The position numbers and the translations under genes were made by a program. The notes beneath the pieces were generated by a model that saw only the letters and a list, made by a program, of their open reading frames with translations, did not search any database and was not told the DNA's origin. A stretch of DNA of 64,000 nucleotides from Azoarcus sp. L1K30 (GTDB taxonomy: Bacteria; Pseudomonadota; Gammaproteobacteria; Burkholderiales; Rhodocyclaceae): positions 557,538-621,537 of the forward strand of contig NZ_JAGRRD010000001.1 of assembly GCF_018122735.1 (NCBI RefSeq). The letters are read 5' to 3'. This document shows positions 1-8,467 of the stretch, piece by piece; within the stretch, counting starts at the first letter, position 1, and the number at the start of each line of letters is the position of its first letter.

Positions 1-347
1 ATGACGTGGATAGATTCAAGCTGATGGCCTTCGTGATTTCGGCATCGCTTGCCGGTCTCGCCGGCGCGACCAAGACGCTCGTGTTCCAGCTCGCATCGCT
101 GACCGATGTCCATTGGCACACCTCTGGCGAGGTGGTGTTGATGACACTGCTCGGCGGGCTGGGAACGATCCTGGGGCCGCTGGTCGGGGCGGCGACCGTG
201 GTGTCGCTGCAGTCCGAGCTCGCCGATTCGGTGGGCTCGTGGGTCACGGTGATCATGGGTGGAATCTTCGTCGTGTGCGTGATGCTGTTCCGGCGTGGCA
301 TTGTCGGCGAATTGCAGGCGCTCATTCAGCGCGCCGGCATTCGTTAA
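1..347 (+). CDS. livM: Branched-chain amino acid-type ABC transporter permease LivM, C-terminal part (cut by window start)
   Basis: The last ~114 codons of a LivM-family inner-membrane permease. The reading frame is open to the first base, and VDRFKLMAFVISA is an internal LivM segment, so the GTG at base 6 is not the real start. The segment AGLAGA followed by LLGGLGTILGPLVGA is the typical end of LivM permeases. The partner Liv genes should lie upstream, outside the window. The substrate may be an amino acid, urea or an aromatic acid and cannot be told from this fragment. A second, complete Liv system lies at 55-60 kb. Confidence 0.9.
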   Translation, partial: DVDRFKLMAFVISASLAGLAGATKTLVFQLASLTDVHWHTSGEVVLMTLLGGLGTILGPLVGAATVVSLQSELADSVGSWVTVIMGGIFVVCVMLFRRGIVGELQALIQRAGIR

Positions 348-435
348 TTCGGGGCGCCGCCTGCCGTCGACGTCGCGGGATCGTTCCGGCTTGCACTAGA
401 ATGCAGCCGGTGATGAATCATCTCTGGATGAACTC

Positions 436-1353
436 TTGAGTATCCGTAAGCGCAGGGCAGGCGACGACGGGCGTGACTGTGGTACGCGGATCGACGAGCT
501 GTTCGAGATGCCAAGTCCGTTCCCCGACGAGCCCGGCATTGTCAGGCTGATGGAGCCGGCCTGGCGCAGTGAGGATGAGCTGGCGGCGGCGCTCGTGTCC
601 GGGGCCTACCCGAAACCCTTCGTGTTCGAACACGATGGGTTGCGTTCCATCTATTTCGGCTCGTTCCGCTTTCAGCAAAGCGAAATGCGGATTGCTGCGC
701 CACATGCGCTCGAGCTTGCCTACACTCAGGGCATGATGGCCTTCCTGTTGTTCAACCCGCGCCCACGCTCGGTGAGCCTGCTCGGGCTCGGCGGCGGGTC
801 GCTGGCGAAATTCTGCTATCGGCACCTGCCGGGTGCGACGATTACCGTGCTGGAACTCGATCCGGATGTAATCGCCTTGCGTGAGGCGTTTCTCGTGCCC
901 CCGGACGACGCGCGCTTTCGCATCGTATGCGGCGATGCGATCGAGCATCTCGCTCGTCGCGAGCAGCGCGCCGATGTCCTGATCGTCGATCTGTTCGACG
1001 AGCATGGCCTTGCGACTGCCTTGACGACATCCGGCTTCTATCACGATGCACACGCGACGCTGACCGGAAACGGCGTCATGGTGATGAATATTGCAGGCGA
1101 CAAGGCCATGTATGCGGCGCACGTCGCACGCATCCGGGAGGTCTTCGACGATGGCGTGATCGCCATGTCGGTTCGCGAGGACGGAAATTTCCTGTTGTTC
1201 GCGTTCAGGGATTCGTCATTCGCGCCGCGATGGAAATGGATGAAAGCGATCGCGTCCGAGCTGCAGGGGCGAATGGGGCTGGATTTTCCCCGTTTCGCCC
1301 AGCTGCTCGAACGCGGTCATCACATGCGGCTGGCGCAGCGAATGTCCGCTTGA
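436..1353 (+). CDS. Spermidine synthase-like aminopropyltransferase/methyltransferase-fold protein
   Basis: A 305-residue cytosolic protein with a Rossmann methyltransferase fold of the SpeE type. The nucleotide-binding loop LGLGGGSLAKF, the acidic end of the next strand (VLELDPDVI) and a later GDAIEHL segment are present. DVLIVDLFDEHG occupies the position of the spermidine synthase catalytic region. Many such stand-alone proteins are annotated spermidine synthase without proof of activity. The TTG at 436 is the longest start and has only a weak ribosome-binding site; an ATG at 510 is an alternative. The gene ends 1 base before the stop of the opposite-strand ClC gene, so the two converge without an intergenic terminator. 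Confidence 0.75.
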   Translation: MSIRKRRAGDDGRDCGTRIDELFEMPSPFPDEPGIVRLMEPAWRSEDELAAALVSGAYPKPFVFEHDGLRSIYFGSFRFQQSEMRIAAPHALELAYTQGMMAFLLFNPRPRSVSLLGLGGGSLAKFCYRHLPGATITVLELDPDVIALREAFLVPPDDARFRIVCGDAIEHLARREQRADVLIVDLFDEHGLATALTTSGFYHDAHATLTGNGVMVMNIAGDKAMYAAHVARIREVFDDGVIAMSVREDGNFLLFAFRDSSFAPRWKWMKAIASELQGRMGLDFPRFAQLLERGHHMRLAQRMSA

Positions 1354-1354
1354 G

Positions 1355-2785
1355 TCAGGATGCGGAGGCTTTCTCGGCAATCGGCTGAGCCGGTTGCTCG
1401 TCGGGCACGTGCTTGTGATGGACTTCATGATCGGCGCGCCGCAGCATGGCATGTGCAATGGTGTGGTAGATCGGCAGCGGAGCGACCGATTTCGACACTG
1501 CGTTCGCCACCACTGCAGTGGCCATGATCGGCAGCAGCATCTGATGGTTGGCCGTCATTTCCATGACGATCACCAGCGAGGTGATGGGGGCCTGCGTCAT
1601 CGCAGCCAGGAACGCGACCATGCCCAGGACAAGGATGGCAGCGTGCTGTTCTTCAGCGAAAAATGGCGCCAGGTCCGCGCCCAGCCCCGCACCCACTGCG
1701 AGCGCAGGTGCGAAGATCCCGCCGGGTATGCGTGCAACGAACGCCAGCCAGATCACCAGCAGCTTGGCAAGCATGAAGTAAAGCGGCAATTGCTCGACGC
1801 CTTCCAGCGCTGCCTTGGATTCGCCATAACCGGTGCCATAGGTCAGGCCACCTGTGGCCAGGCCGATAATGGCTGTCGCGAGCCCGCAGGCTGCGGCGAA
1901 TGCCACCGGTCTCGAGTCCGAGAATGCGCCCAGACGCCCGGGCAGTTGTCGCGAAGAGGCAATCAGCAGGCGTGAAAAACCGCCGCCCAGCAGTCCGCCA
2001 AGAATGCCGCAGACCAGGATCAGCCAGGTGCCGTCGGGCCAGCTGATGGCGGCCGGCGTGCGGCCGAAATAGGTGTAGTTGCCCAGTACCGCGAGCGACA
2101 TCAGACCGGCGAAAATGACTGCAATCAAGGTCGTGCTGTTGGCGCGGAAGGGATGATGACGGCAGATCTCCTCGATCGCGAACATGATCCCGCCCAATGG
2201 CGTGTTGAATGCGGCTGCGATGCCCGCGCCACTTCCGGCGATGATGAGATCGCGGCTGTTGGCGATCTTGCCGAATCGCTTTCCGGCCAGCATGTGCATG
2301 GCCGACGCGCCGACCTGCACGGAAGGACCCTCACGACCGATCGATGCACCGGAAAGCAGGCCGCCGAGGGTGAGGAACACTTTGGCAATGGCGATCTTGA
2401 ACGACAGGAAGCGGCGCCGTAACAGCGGGTCGTCGGTCAGCGAGGCGGCAATGGCCTGCGGAATGCCGCTGCCCTCCGTGCCGGGGAAGAACCGGATCGT
2501 CAGCCACGCCATGGCGGCAAACCCGCTCGGTGCGATGAGCAGGCTCAGCCAGGGACTTCGATCCATCAGCGACTGGTGGGTGGCGATCGCGAGTTCGGCG
2601 CCGATGGCGAAAGCGATGGCGATGGCGCCGGCGAGCAGTGCGGCACCGACGAGCAGGAGGCGCTTACGCCAGCGCCGGATGGAGAGCCAGGGGAGCGCGT
2701 AGCGGCGGCCGCCGCGGGCAATATGTCGAAACGCGCGTTTATGGATGTGCTGTTGGTTTTCCGTTGCGGAGTCGGGGGGCTGCAT
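1355..2785 (-). CDS. clcB: ClC-family chloride channel or H+/Cl- antiporter (ClcB-like)
   Basis: A 476-residue polytopic inner-membrane protein of the ClC family. All three anion-pathway signatures are visible: GSGIPQ, GREGPSVQ (with the gating glutamate) and GIFAPALAVGAG. The size fits ClcB-type proteins that lack a C-terminal CBS pair. I chose the ATG at 2785 because the open frame upstream to 2959 reads like non-coding sequence and would run over the neighbouring marR promoter. It is divergent from marR, about 210 bases apart, so that regulator could act on it. ClC proteins of this type are linked to acid resistance and anion balance; the role here is not known. Confidence 0.88.
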   Translation of the reverse strand: MQPPDSATENQQHIHKRAFRHIARGGRRYALPWLSIRRWRKRLLLVGAALLAGAIAIAFAIGAELAIATHQSLMDRSPWLSLLIAPSGFAAMAWLTIRFFPGTEGSGIPQAIAASLTDDPLLRRRFLSFKIAIAKVFLTLGGLLSGASIGREGPSVQVGASAMHMLAGKRFGKIANSRDLIIAGSGAGIAAAFNTPLGGIMFAIEEICRHHPFRANSTTLIAVIFAGLMSLAVLGNYTYFGRTPAAISWPDGTWLILVCGILGGLLGGGFSRLLIASSRQLPGRLGAFSDSRPVAFAAACGLATAIIGLATGGLTYGTGYGESKAALEGVEQLPLYFMLAKLLVIWLAFVARIPGGIFAPALAVGAGLGADLAPFFAEEQHAAILVLGMVAFLAAMTQAPITSLVIVMEMTANHQMLLPIMATAVVANAVSKSVAPLPIYHTIAHAMLRRADHEVHHKHVPDEQPAQPIAEKASAS

Positions 2786-2952
2786 TTTTCGATTGAATTG
2801 ATTGCCGCAGGGGCGGCGAGCACGAATTTGAAAGGACGAAGAGCACCTCTTGGTCACGAAAACGCTGTTTTTGGACAAACCCGAGGCCAATATCACGCGC
2901 TTTCGACCCAAGATGGTTACGATACGCGAGACCGCTTCTGTCGGCGAATTTT

Positions 2953-2981
2953 TTGACAATCATTGTTTGAGAAAATATAGT
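2953..2981 (+). promoter_or_regulatory. Strong sigma70 promoter of marR with an operator-like palindrome
   Basis: TTGACA (2953-2958), a 17-base spacer and TATAGT (2976-2981) form a near-consensus sigma70 promoter. A palindrome ACAAT-C-ATTGT (2956-2966) overlaps the -35 box. This is the expected place for MarR autorepression, though binding by this protein is inferred. The predicted transcription start, about 2988, lies only ~8 bases before the ATG. Confidence 0.7.
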
Positions 2982-2995
2982 CGGAGCCAATCGTA

Positions 2996-3508
2996 ATGCC
3001 CCAAACACAAAATCCTGTGACGAAGCCCGCAGACAAGCACCGACAGGTCAGTCCCTTGTCCGTTCTCCAACGGTTCAGGGTGCTGATCAGAACCGCGCAG
3101 CGGCATTCCCAGTGGATCGAGCGCCAGAGTGGTGTGACAGGGGCGCAGTTGTGGGCGCTGCAGGAATTGAGCGAGGCACCGGGGCTGCGCGTAGGAGAAC
3201 TGGCCAACCGGATGGCGCTTCACCAATCGACCGCGTCGAACATGATCGATCGCCTCGAGACCGGTGGCCTGATCCGCAAGGAACGCACCAGTGCGGACCA
3301 GCGTGTGGTGAGGCTGTATCTGAACGACGAGGGGGTAGCGCTGCTGGCGCGGGCGCCGTCCCCGGCGCGTGGCATCCTGCCTGAAGCATTGCGCCTGCTC
3401 GACGTCGAGGATCTGACCAGACTGCAGACCGAGCTGGACGGGTTGCTCAAGCAGATCAAGGTACTCGACGATGGCTTTGGCATGCAGCCATTGCCATTTA
3501 CCGAGTGA
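2996..3508 (+). CDS. MarR-family transcriptional regulator
   Basis: A 170-residue winged-helix DNA-binding protein. The recognition-helix segment LANRMALHQSTASNMIDRLE and the wing sequence RKERTSADQRVVRLYLND are typical of MarR. The N-terminal ~25 residues are polar and probably disordered. It stands alone, divergent from the ClC gene, and is followed by a strong intrinsic terminator. A palindrome in its promoter suggests autoregulation. The ligand is unknown; MarR proteins often sense phenolic compounds or oxidants. Confidence 0.9.
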   Translation: MPQTQNPVTKPADKHRQVSPLSVLQRFRVLIRTAQRHSQWIERQSGVTGAQLWALQELSEAPGLRVGELANRMALHQSTASNMIDRLETGGLIRKERTSADQRVVRLYLNDEGVALLARAPSPARGILPEALRLLDVEDLTRLQTELDGLLKQIKVLDDGFGMQPLPFTE

Positions 3509-3571
3509 TGGAAACCCGGACCGGCGGGCATTCCGGTCAACCGTTTCGCACTTGTGCGGACAGCAGCTTGA

Positions 3572-3601
3572 GGGCGACTCCGACGGGGTCGCCCTTTTTT
3601 T
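3572..3601 (+). terminator. Rho-independent terminator after marR
   Basis: A 10-bp stem with one G-U pair (GGGCGACTCC against GGGGTCGCCC), a GAC loop and a run of seven T. It lies 63 bases after the marR stop and closes that single-gene unit. Confidence 0.9.
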
Positions 3602-3745
3602 CACAACGTCTTCTTGCGTTTGCATGAAGTGCTTTGATCAACATCAAGGCCAATGCGCTTAGGCAAGACGCATGAGCGGGACTGATGTACAGTCGCTGCT
3701 TCTGTCCCGCGCGTGCGGGCTGTTTATTTGCGGGGCGTCCGAACG

Positions 3746-4516
3746 ATGGCAGTCGAGTTATACAACGATGGAAAGCATGTGTGCCTGGCCTTCTATGACC
3801 TTGTCGATGAAGCGTCCGATCATGCCGTGCAATGCAACCAGTTCCTCATCGTCGATGGCGATCATGGCGCACTGATCGATCCGGGTGGCAACATGACTTA
3901 CAACGGGTTGCTGATGGGAATGCAACGCTACTTTCCGTCGCGCAACCTGGACTACATTCTTGCCTCGCACGCCGATCCGGACATCATCGCATCGCTCAAC
4001 AAGTGGATGGTGACGACCAATTGCCGGGTTCTCATTTCGAAGCTGTGGTCGAGGTTCCTGCCGCACTTCACCACCGGCAGGGATTATTCCGACCGGATTA
4101 TCGGCATTCCCGACGAAGGCATGCTGGTTCCCCTGGGTGCGAGCAAGGTCAAGGCCTTGCCTGCTCACTTCATGCACTCGGAAGGCAATTTCCAGTTTTA
4201 TGATCCGGTGTCCAGGATTCTGTTCAGCGGCGACATGGGCGCTTCGCTCATCGATCACGACGTGGCGCTCAAGCCCGTGACGAATTTCGACGATCATATT
4301 CCGTTCATGATCGGTTTTCACCGCCGCTACATGATCTCGAACAAGATCTGTCGATTCTGGGTCAATATGGTACGGGCCCTCGATGTCGACATGATCGTAC
4401 CGCAGCACGGTGCACGCTTCGAAGGAAAGGTGATGGTCAATCGCTTTCTGGACTGGATCGAGAACCTGCAGTGTGGTGTCGATCTGATGACCCAGGACAA
4501 CTACCGTGCGCCTTGA
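3746..4516 (+). CDS. ODP-type di-iron oxygen-binding protein (metallo-beta-lactamase fold)
   Basis: A 256-residue soluble protein with the flavodiiron-type metallo-beta-lactamase fold but no flavodoxin domain. Metal-ligand motifs in order are HADPD in ASHADPDIIAS, the His of FMHSEGN, the Asp of FSGDMGAS and the His of VPQHGARFEG. These match the ODP family, described in Treponema denticola as a di-iron protein that binds oxygen and feeds a chemotaxis pathway. No chemotaxis gene is adjacent, although an Aer-like receptor lies at 25.8 kb. The start at 3746 begins the conserved segment; an upstream in-frame start at 3713 is less likely. A low-activity oxygen or NO reductase is the alternative role. 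Confidence 0.85.
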   Translation: MAVELYNDGKHVCLAFYDLVDEASDHAVQCNQFLIVDGDHGALIDPGGNMTYNGLLMGMQRYFPSRNLDYILASHADPDIIASLNKWMVTTNCRVLISKLWSRFLPHFTTGRDYSDRIIGIPDEGMLVPLGASKVKALPAHFMHSEGNFQFYDPVSRILFSGDMGASLIDHDVALKPVTNFDDHIPFMIGFHRRYMISNKICRFWVNMVRALDVDMIVPQHGARFEGKVMVNRFLDWIENLQCGVDLMTQDNYRAP

Positions 4517-4563
4517 GCGCACGTGCTGGTTTCGGCCGTTCGCGGCGCGCGTCCGGCTTCGGG

Positions 4564-5742
4564 TCAATGCTTCTTCGAAAGTGACTGCATCGTCCGGCTC
4601 AGTCCGTCGAGCGTCATCGGGAACATGCGGCCGCCAACGATCTGATGTATCAGGTCAATCGACTTGCGGTATTCCCACAGGCGTTCAGGTTCCGGATTGA
4701 GCCAGGCAGCAGCAGGGTAAGTATCGAGCAGGCGCCGCAGCCATGTGGCGCCGGGTTCGGCGTTCATGTGTTCGATCGATCCGTGCTGGTGGACGATCTC
4801 GTACGGACTCATGGTGGCGTCGCCGACGAAGATCAGCTTGTAGTCCGGGCCGAAGCGATGAATGACCTCCATCAGCGGAATGCGTTCGTGATGGCGCCGG
4901 GTACTGTCCTTCCATACGGTTTCGTACACACAGTTGTGGAAGTAGAAGTACTCCAGGTGCTTGAATTCGCTCCTGCAGGCCGAAAAGAGTTCTTCGCAGA
5001 CCTTGACGTGATCGTCCATTGATCCGCCGACATCCAGAAACAGCAACACCTTGACCGCGTTGTGCCGCTCGGGCCGCATCATCAGATCGAGCCAGCCTGC
5101 ATTGCGTGCCGTTGCCGAGATGGTACCGTCCAGGTCCAGCTCTTCGGCGGCGCCTTCGCGGGCAAAACGACGCAGCCGGCGCAAGGCGACCTTGATGTTG
5201 CGCGTGCCGAGTTCGACGCCGTCGTCCAGGTTGCGAAATTCGCGCCGGTCCCACACCTTTACGGCGGTGCGATTGCCGGCGGACTCGCCGCCGACACGAA
5301 TGCCCTCGGGGTGGGTTCCGTTGTTGCCGAATGGCGAACTGCCGCCGGTGCCGATCCATTTCGATCCACCCTGATGGCGATCCGCCTGTTCCTCGAGGCG
5401 CTTGCGGAAGGTGTCCATCAGCGCTTCCCAGCCGAGTTTTTCGAGGCGAGCCTGCTCTTCGGGTGTCAGGTGCTTCTTCATCGCTGCGCGCAACCAGTCC
5501 TCGGGCAAGTCGACATCGAGCCCCGGGAGTGAGGAAACGTCGTTGAAATAGGTGCCAAAGGCCTGATCAAAACGATCGTAGAGGCTCTCGTCCTTGATCA
5601 GGCAGGTTCGGGACCAGAGGTAGAAGTCGTCGAGCGAGTGGTTGCACAGGCCTGCGCGCAGGCCTTCGAGCAGGCTGAGAAACTCGCGTGTGGACACCGG
5701 CAGGCGATGTGCCTTGAGATGCAGGAAGAAGTCGATGAGCAT
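4564..5742 (-). CDS. CoxE-like VWA-domain protein
   Basis: A 392-residue cytosolic protein. The N-terminal half is alpha-helical; the C-terminal half (from about residue 195) is a von Willebrand A domain of the CoxE type, with the modified MIDAS sequence LFLDVGGSMDDH. GGSSPFGNNG (about residues 125-135) is a typical conserved loop of this family. MoxR ATPases pair with such VWA proteins as chaperones that insert or mature metal cofactors. Here moxR lies two genes upstream in the same direction, with an HDOD gene in between. The start at 5742 lies 5 bases after that gene, which suggests translational coupling. Confidence 0.88.
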   Translation of the reverse strand: MLIDFFLHLKAHRLPVSTREFLSLLEGLRAGLCNHSLDDFYLWSRTCLIKDESLYDRFDQAFGTYFNDVSSLPGLDVDLPEDWLRAAMKKHLTPEEQARLEKLGWEALMDTFRKRLEEQADRHQGGSKWIGTGGSSPFGNNGTHPEGIRVGGESAGNRTAVKVWDRREFRNLDDGVELGTRNIKVALRRLRRFAREGAAEELDLDGTISATARNAGWLDLMMRPERHNAVKVLLFLDVGGSMDDHVKVCEELFSACRSEFKHLEYFYFHNCVYETVWKDSTRRHHERIPLMEVIHRFGPDYKLIFVGDATMSPYEIVHQHGSIEHMNAEPGATWLRRLLDTYPAAAWLNPEPERLWEYRKSIDLIHQIVGGRMFPMTLDGLSRTMQSLSKKH

Positions 5743-5747
5743 TTGTC

Positions 5748-7130
5748 TCAGGCCCTCTGCATATCCAGTGCCCAGGCCAAGGCTTCCATTTGGCAGCGTG
5801 CGGCATCCTCGGGCGCAATGCCGCACGCCTCGGCCGCGGTCCGCAAAGCGTCCGGATCGCTCCCTTCGCTCGCCTGCGCCAGCTTTAGCCGCGCACCGAG
5901 CGCACCCTCGCCACGCAGGATGGCCGCCTCGATGTCCGATGTCACGCCGAGCGTGTTCATTGCACGCGCCATCGGCACCTTGAGAATGACGTCGATGAGT
6001 GACAGCAATCCCGTCAGGAAGAGGGTTTCGCGTTCGGCCGCCTGCTGATTCGTGCCGGTGAGTTCCATCATGCGGGCGCGCACGAGGGCAGTCTCGAGCA
6101 CGGCAGAGGCGCGGCCTTCCTGGGCATCGCTGCTGCACATCAGCAGCATCACCCAGCGATAGAGCCTGTCGCGCCCGAGCAGGATCAGCGCGCGCTCGAT
6201 CGACGAAACATGCTCGGGCAGGCCGTTTGCAGCGGAGTTGATGTAGCGCAGCAGGCGGACGGTGAGTGCTGCGTCCTGCTTCAGCATGGCGACCACATCG
6301 CCGGTGTCGGCCTGACTGCGGAGTTTCCCGGCGAGTACCGCAAGGCGGGTGAAGTTGGGGCCGAGCTGGTGATCCCGCCAGTCTTCGCGGCTGGTGATGA
6401 ATGGGCCCTGAAAGAGACCGCAACCCATCTTGTAACAGAAGCTGAAATCCTCCAGTCCGGGCAGGTCCCGCGCCAACAGGACGGCCTGGGGCGCCTTGTC
6501 GGCAATTTCCGCCGTGAGTGCCAGCGCCTGGTCGGCGCTCAGCCGGGACGCCCGGATGAAGACGACATTCGCCAGCGCAAGCAGATGGGCATATTCAGGC
6601 TCGGATCGTGGGTCGGGCAGACCGATGTTGTAGCCCTGCGAACGCAGGCGCCGTATCGTCGCTGCCAGTGCCTCGGGCGACGGGGCGCCGGCGTCCGACA
6701 GTCGGACGGGAACGAGCACCATGTTTGCCGGGGGCAATCGCGAAATGCATTCGTGATCGAGAAAGGAGTCCGGCACGTCGATGAAGGCGGCTCTTGGCCC
6801 GAGCAAGCTGCCGATGTTGGCATGCACCAGGCTGTTGACCAGCACTTCGGCGTACAGGTGATGAACGCGACGGGAGCTGTTGCGGATGTGGTGGAGCGCG
6901 GCGGCCTGCAGTAGAAACTGGTAGCCGGCAATCTTTTGCTGCCGGTTCAGGATAGCTTCGCGGCAGATGTAGGTGGCGCCGATCTCATGCGGCGCACCCT
7001 GCGGCTCGGTGCTCGCAGCTTGCGCCTTGCGCAGTGGCGCCTGCCGATTGAGTGTCTCGAATCCGGAGGGCGCCGGCGCCGGCATCGCAGGCTTGCGGCC
7101 AAAAAGCCAGTTCAGGAGCTTCTTGAACAT
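5748..7130 (-). CDS. EAL/HDOD-domain signalling protein (COG3434, YuxH type)
   Basis: A 460-residue protein. After a basic N-terminus (MFKKLLNWLFGRKP) comes an EAL-like domain (about residues 50-240) that begins YICREAILNRQQKIAGYQFLL. It lacks an intact EAL catalytic motif, so c-di-GMP hydrolysis is doubtful. An HDOD domain follows (about 245-440), with LLRYINSAANGLP and IERALILLGRDRLYRW typical of that fold. Such proteins act in signalling linked to motility or stress. It is transcribed between moxR (11 bases upstream) and the VWA gene (5 bases downstream), an unusual partner for that pair. Confidence 0.85.
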   Translation of the reverse strand: MFKKLLNWLFGRKPAMPAPAPSGFETLNRQAPLRKAQAASTEPQGAPHEIGATYICREAILNRQQKIAGYQFLLQAAALHHIRNSSRRVHHLYAEVLVNSLVHANIGSLLGPRAAFIDVPDSFLDHECISRLPPANMVLVPVRLSDAGAPSPEALAATIRRLRSQGYNIGLPDPRSEPEYAHLLALANVVFIRASRLSADQALALTAEIADKAPQAVLLARDLPGLEDFSFCYKMGCGLFQGPFITSREDWRDHQLGPNFTRLAVLAGKLRSQADTGDVVAMLKQDAALTVRLLRYINSAANGLPEHVSSIERALILLGRDRLYRWVMLLMCSSDAQEGRASAVLETALVRARMMELTGTNQQAAERETLFLTGLLSLIDVILKVPMARAMNTLGVTSDIEAAILRGEGALGARLKLAQASEGSDPDALRTAAEACGIAPEDAARCQMEALAWALDMQRA

Positions 7131-7140
7131 GATGACGATC

Positions 7141-7992
7141 TCAGCGGTTCTGTCTGGCCATATGCACAAGCCGCTCGAAAAGATGAGTGTCCTGCTCGTT
7201 CTTCAGCAGCGCACCCGCCAGCGGAGGAATGACTATTGCATTGTCGCGCGACCGCAGTGCCTCGGGCGGGATGTCCTCGGCCACCAGCAACTTCAACCAG
7301 TCGATGAGCTCCGATGTCGATGGTTTCTTCTTGAGTCCGGAAATCGCGCGCAGACCGAAGAAGACTTCGAGCGCCTCCGTGAGCAAGGCCTTGCGGATGT
7401 CAGGGAAATGCACGTCCACGATCTGCTGCATGGTGTCGCGGTCAGGAAAGCGGATGTAGTGAAAGAAGCAGCGACGCAGAAATGCGTCAGGCAACTCCTT
7501 TTCGTTGTTGGAGGTGATGAAGACGATGGGGCGATGGCGGGCGCGAACGGTCTCGCGGGTCTCATAGACGTGAAACTCCATGCGATCGAGTTCGCGCAGG
7601 AGATCGTTCGGGAACTCGATGTCGGCCTTGTCAACCTCGTCGATCAGGACGACGGTCGGGGTGTCGGCCTCGAATGCCTGCCAAAGCACGCCCTTGACGA
7701 TGTAATTGGCGATGTTCTTGACCCGGTCGTCACCCAGTTGCGAATCCCGCAGGCGGGATACCGCGTCGTATTCGTAGAGCCCCTGCTGGGCCTTGGTGGT
7801 CGATTTGACGTGCCATTGCAGCAGTGGAAGGCCGAGTGCCGTGGCAACTTCCTCGGCGAGCAAGGTCTTGCCTGTCCCCGGCTCGCCCTTTATCAGCAAG
7901 GGGCGTTGCAGGCAGATAGCCGCGTTTACCGCAAGCATGAGGTCTGGTGTCGCCACATAGTGCTTGCTTCCTTCGAAGCGAAGTTGGGGCAT
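7141..7992 (-). CDS. MoxR-family AAA+ ATPase
   Basis: A 283-residue ATPase with Walker A GEPGTGKT (about residue 36), Walker B VVLIDEVDKAD (about 112-122), sensor 1 ITSNNEKELPDAFLRRCFFHYI and the C-terminal lid. MoxR proteins work with VWA-domain partners to mature enzymes, often by metal insertion. It is the first gene of the moxR-HDOD-VWA unit. A GAGGA ribosome-binding site precedes the ATG, and a perfect TATAAT (8021-8026, minus strand) lies about 30 bases upstream, without a good -35 box. The target enzyme is not in this window. Confidence 0.92.
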   Translation of the reverse strand: MPQLRFEGSKHYVATPDLMLAVNAAICLQRPLLIKGEPGTGKTLLAEEVATALGLPLLQWHVKSTTKAQQGLYEYDAVSRLRDSQLGDDRVKNIANYIVKGVLWQAFEADTPTVVLIDEVDKADIEFPNDLLRELDRMEFHVYETRETVRARHRPIVFITSNNEKELPDAFLRRCFFHYIRFPDRDTMQQIVDVHFPDIRKALLTEALEVFFGLRAISGLKKKPSTSELIDWLKLLVAEDIPPEALRSRDNAIVIPPLAGALLKNEQDTHLFERLVHMARQNR

Positions 7993-8146
7993 GCGGGAAT
8001 CCTCTGATTAATTTTTGCTGATTATAGGACTAGGGTTCGCGCTGGACGACCGATGACATGAAATTGCTTGCCACCTTGCGTCACGCCGGTGCCCGAGGTG
8101 GGGAGCGCATTCGCTTTTCGTCAGGTTCCAACAGAGAGGAGACACC

Positions 8147-8467
8147 ATGCAGGGACGACATCTGCTACTGGCGGCAATGGTTACGGCGGCTGCATTTGCG
8201 GCACATGCTGCCGAAGGGAGCGCCGAAGCCGGAAAGGCGAAGAATTCAGCCTGCATTGGCTGTCATGGAATCCCGGGATATCGGACGAGTTTCCCCGACG
8301 TCTATTCGGTACCCAAACTCGGCGGTCAGCACCCGGACTACATCGTGCGCGCGCTCGAGGCGTACAAGGCGGGCGAACGAAGTCACCCCAGCATGCAGGG
8401 CATTGCCGGCTCACTCTCCGAGCAGGATATGGCCGATCTGGCGGCCTATTACGGAGGTGCGCAATGA
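8147..8467 (+). CDS. Periplasmic cytochrome c (class I, c4/c553 type)
   Basis: A 106-residue monoheme cytochrome with a signal peptide ending near AAFAAHAA and one heme site CIGCH (about residues 38-42). The likely axial methionine is in HPSMQGIAG. The segment LGGQHPDYIVRALEAYKAG is common to c4/c553-type electron carriers. A clear AGGAG ribosome-binding site precedes the ATG. Its stop overlaps the start of a second cytochrome by 4 bases. The pair likely acts in the periplasm as electron carriers for a respiratory oxidase or reductase encoded elsewhere. Confidence 0.9.
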   Translation: MQGRHLLLAAMVTAAAFAAHAAEGSAEAGKAKNSACIGCHGIPGYRTSFPDVYSVPKLGGQHPDYIVRALEAYKAGERSHPSMQGIAGSLSEQDMADLAAYYGGAQ

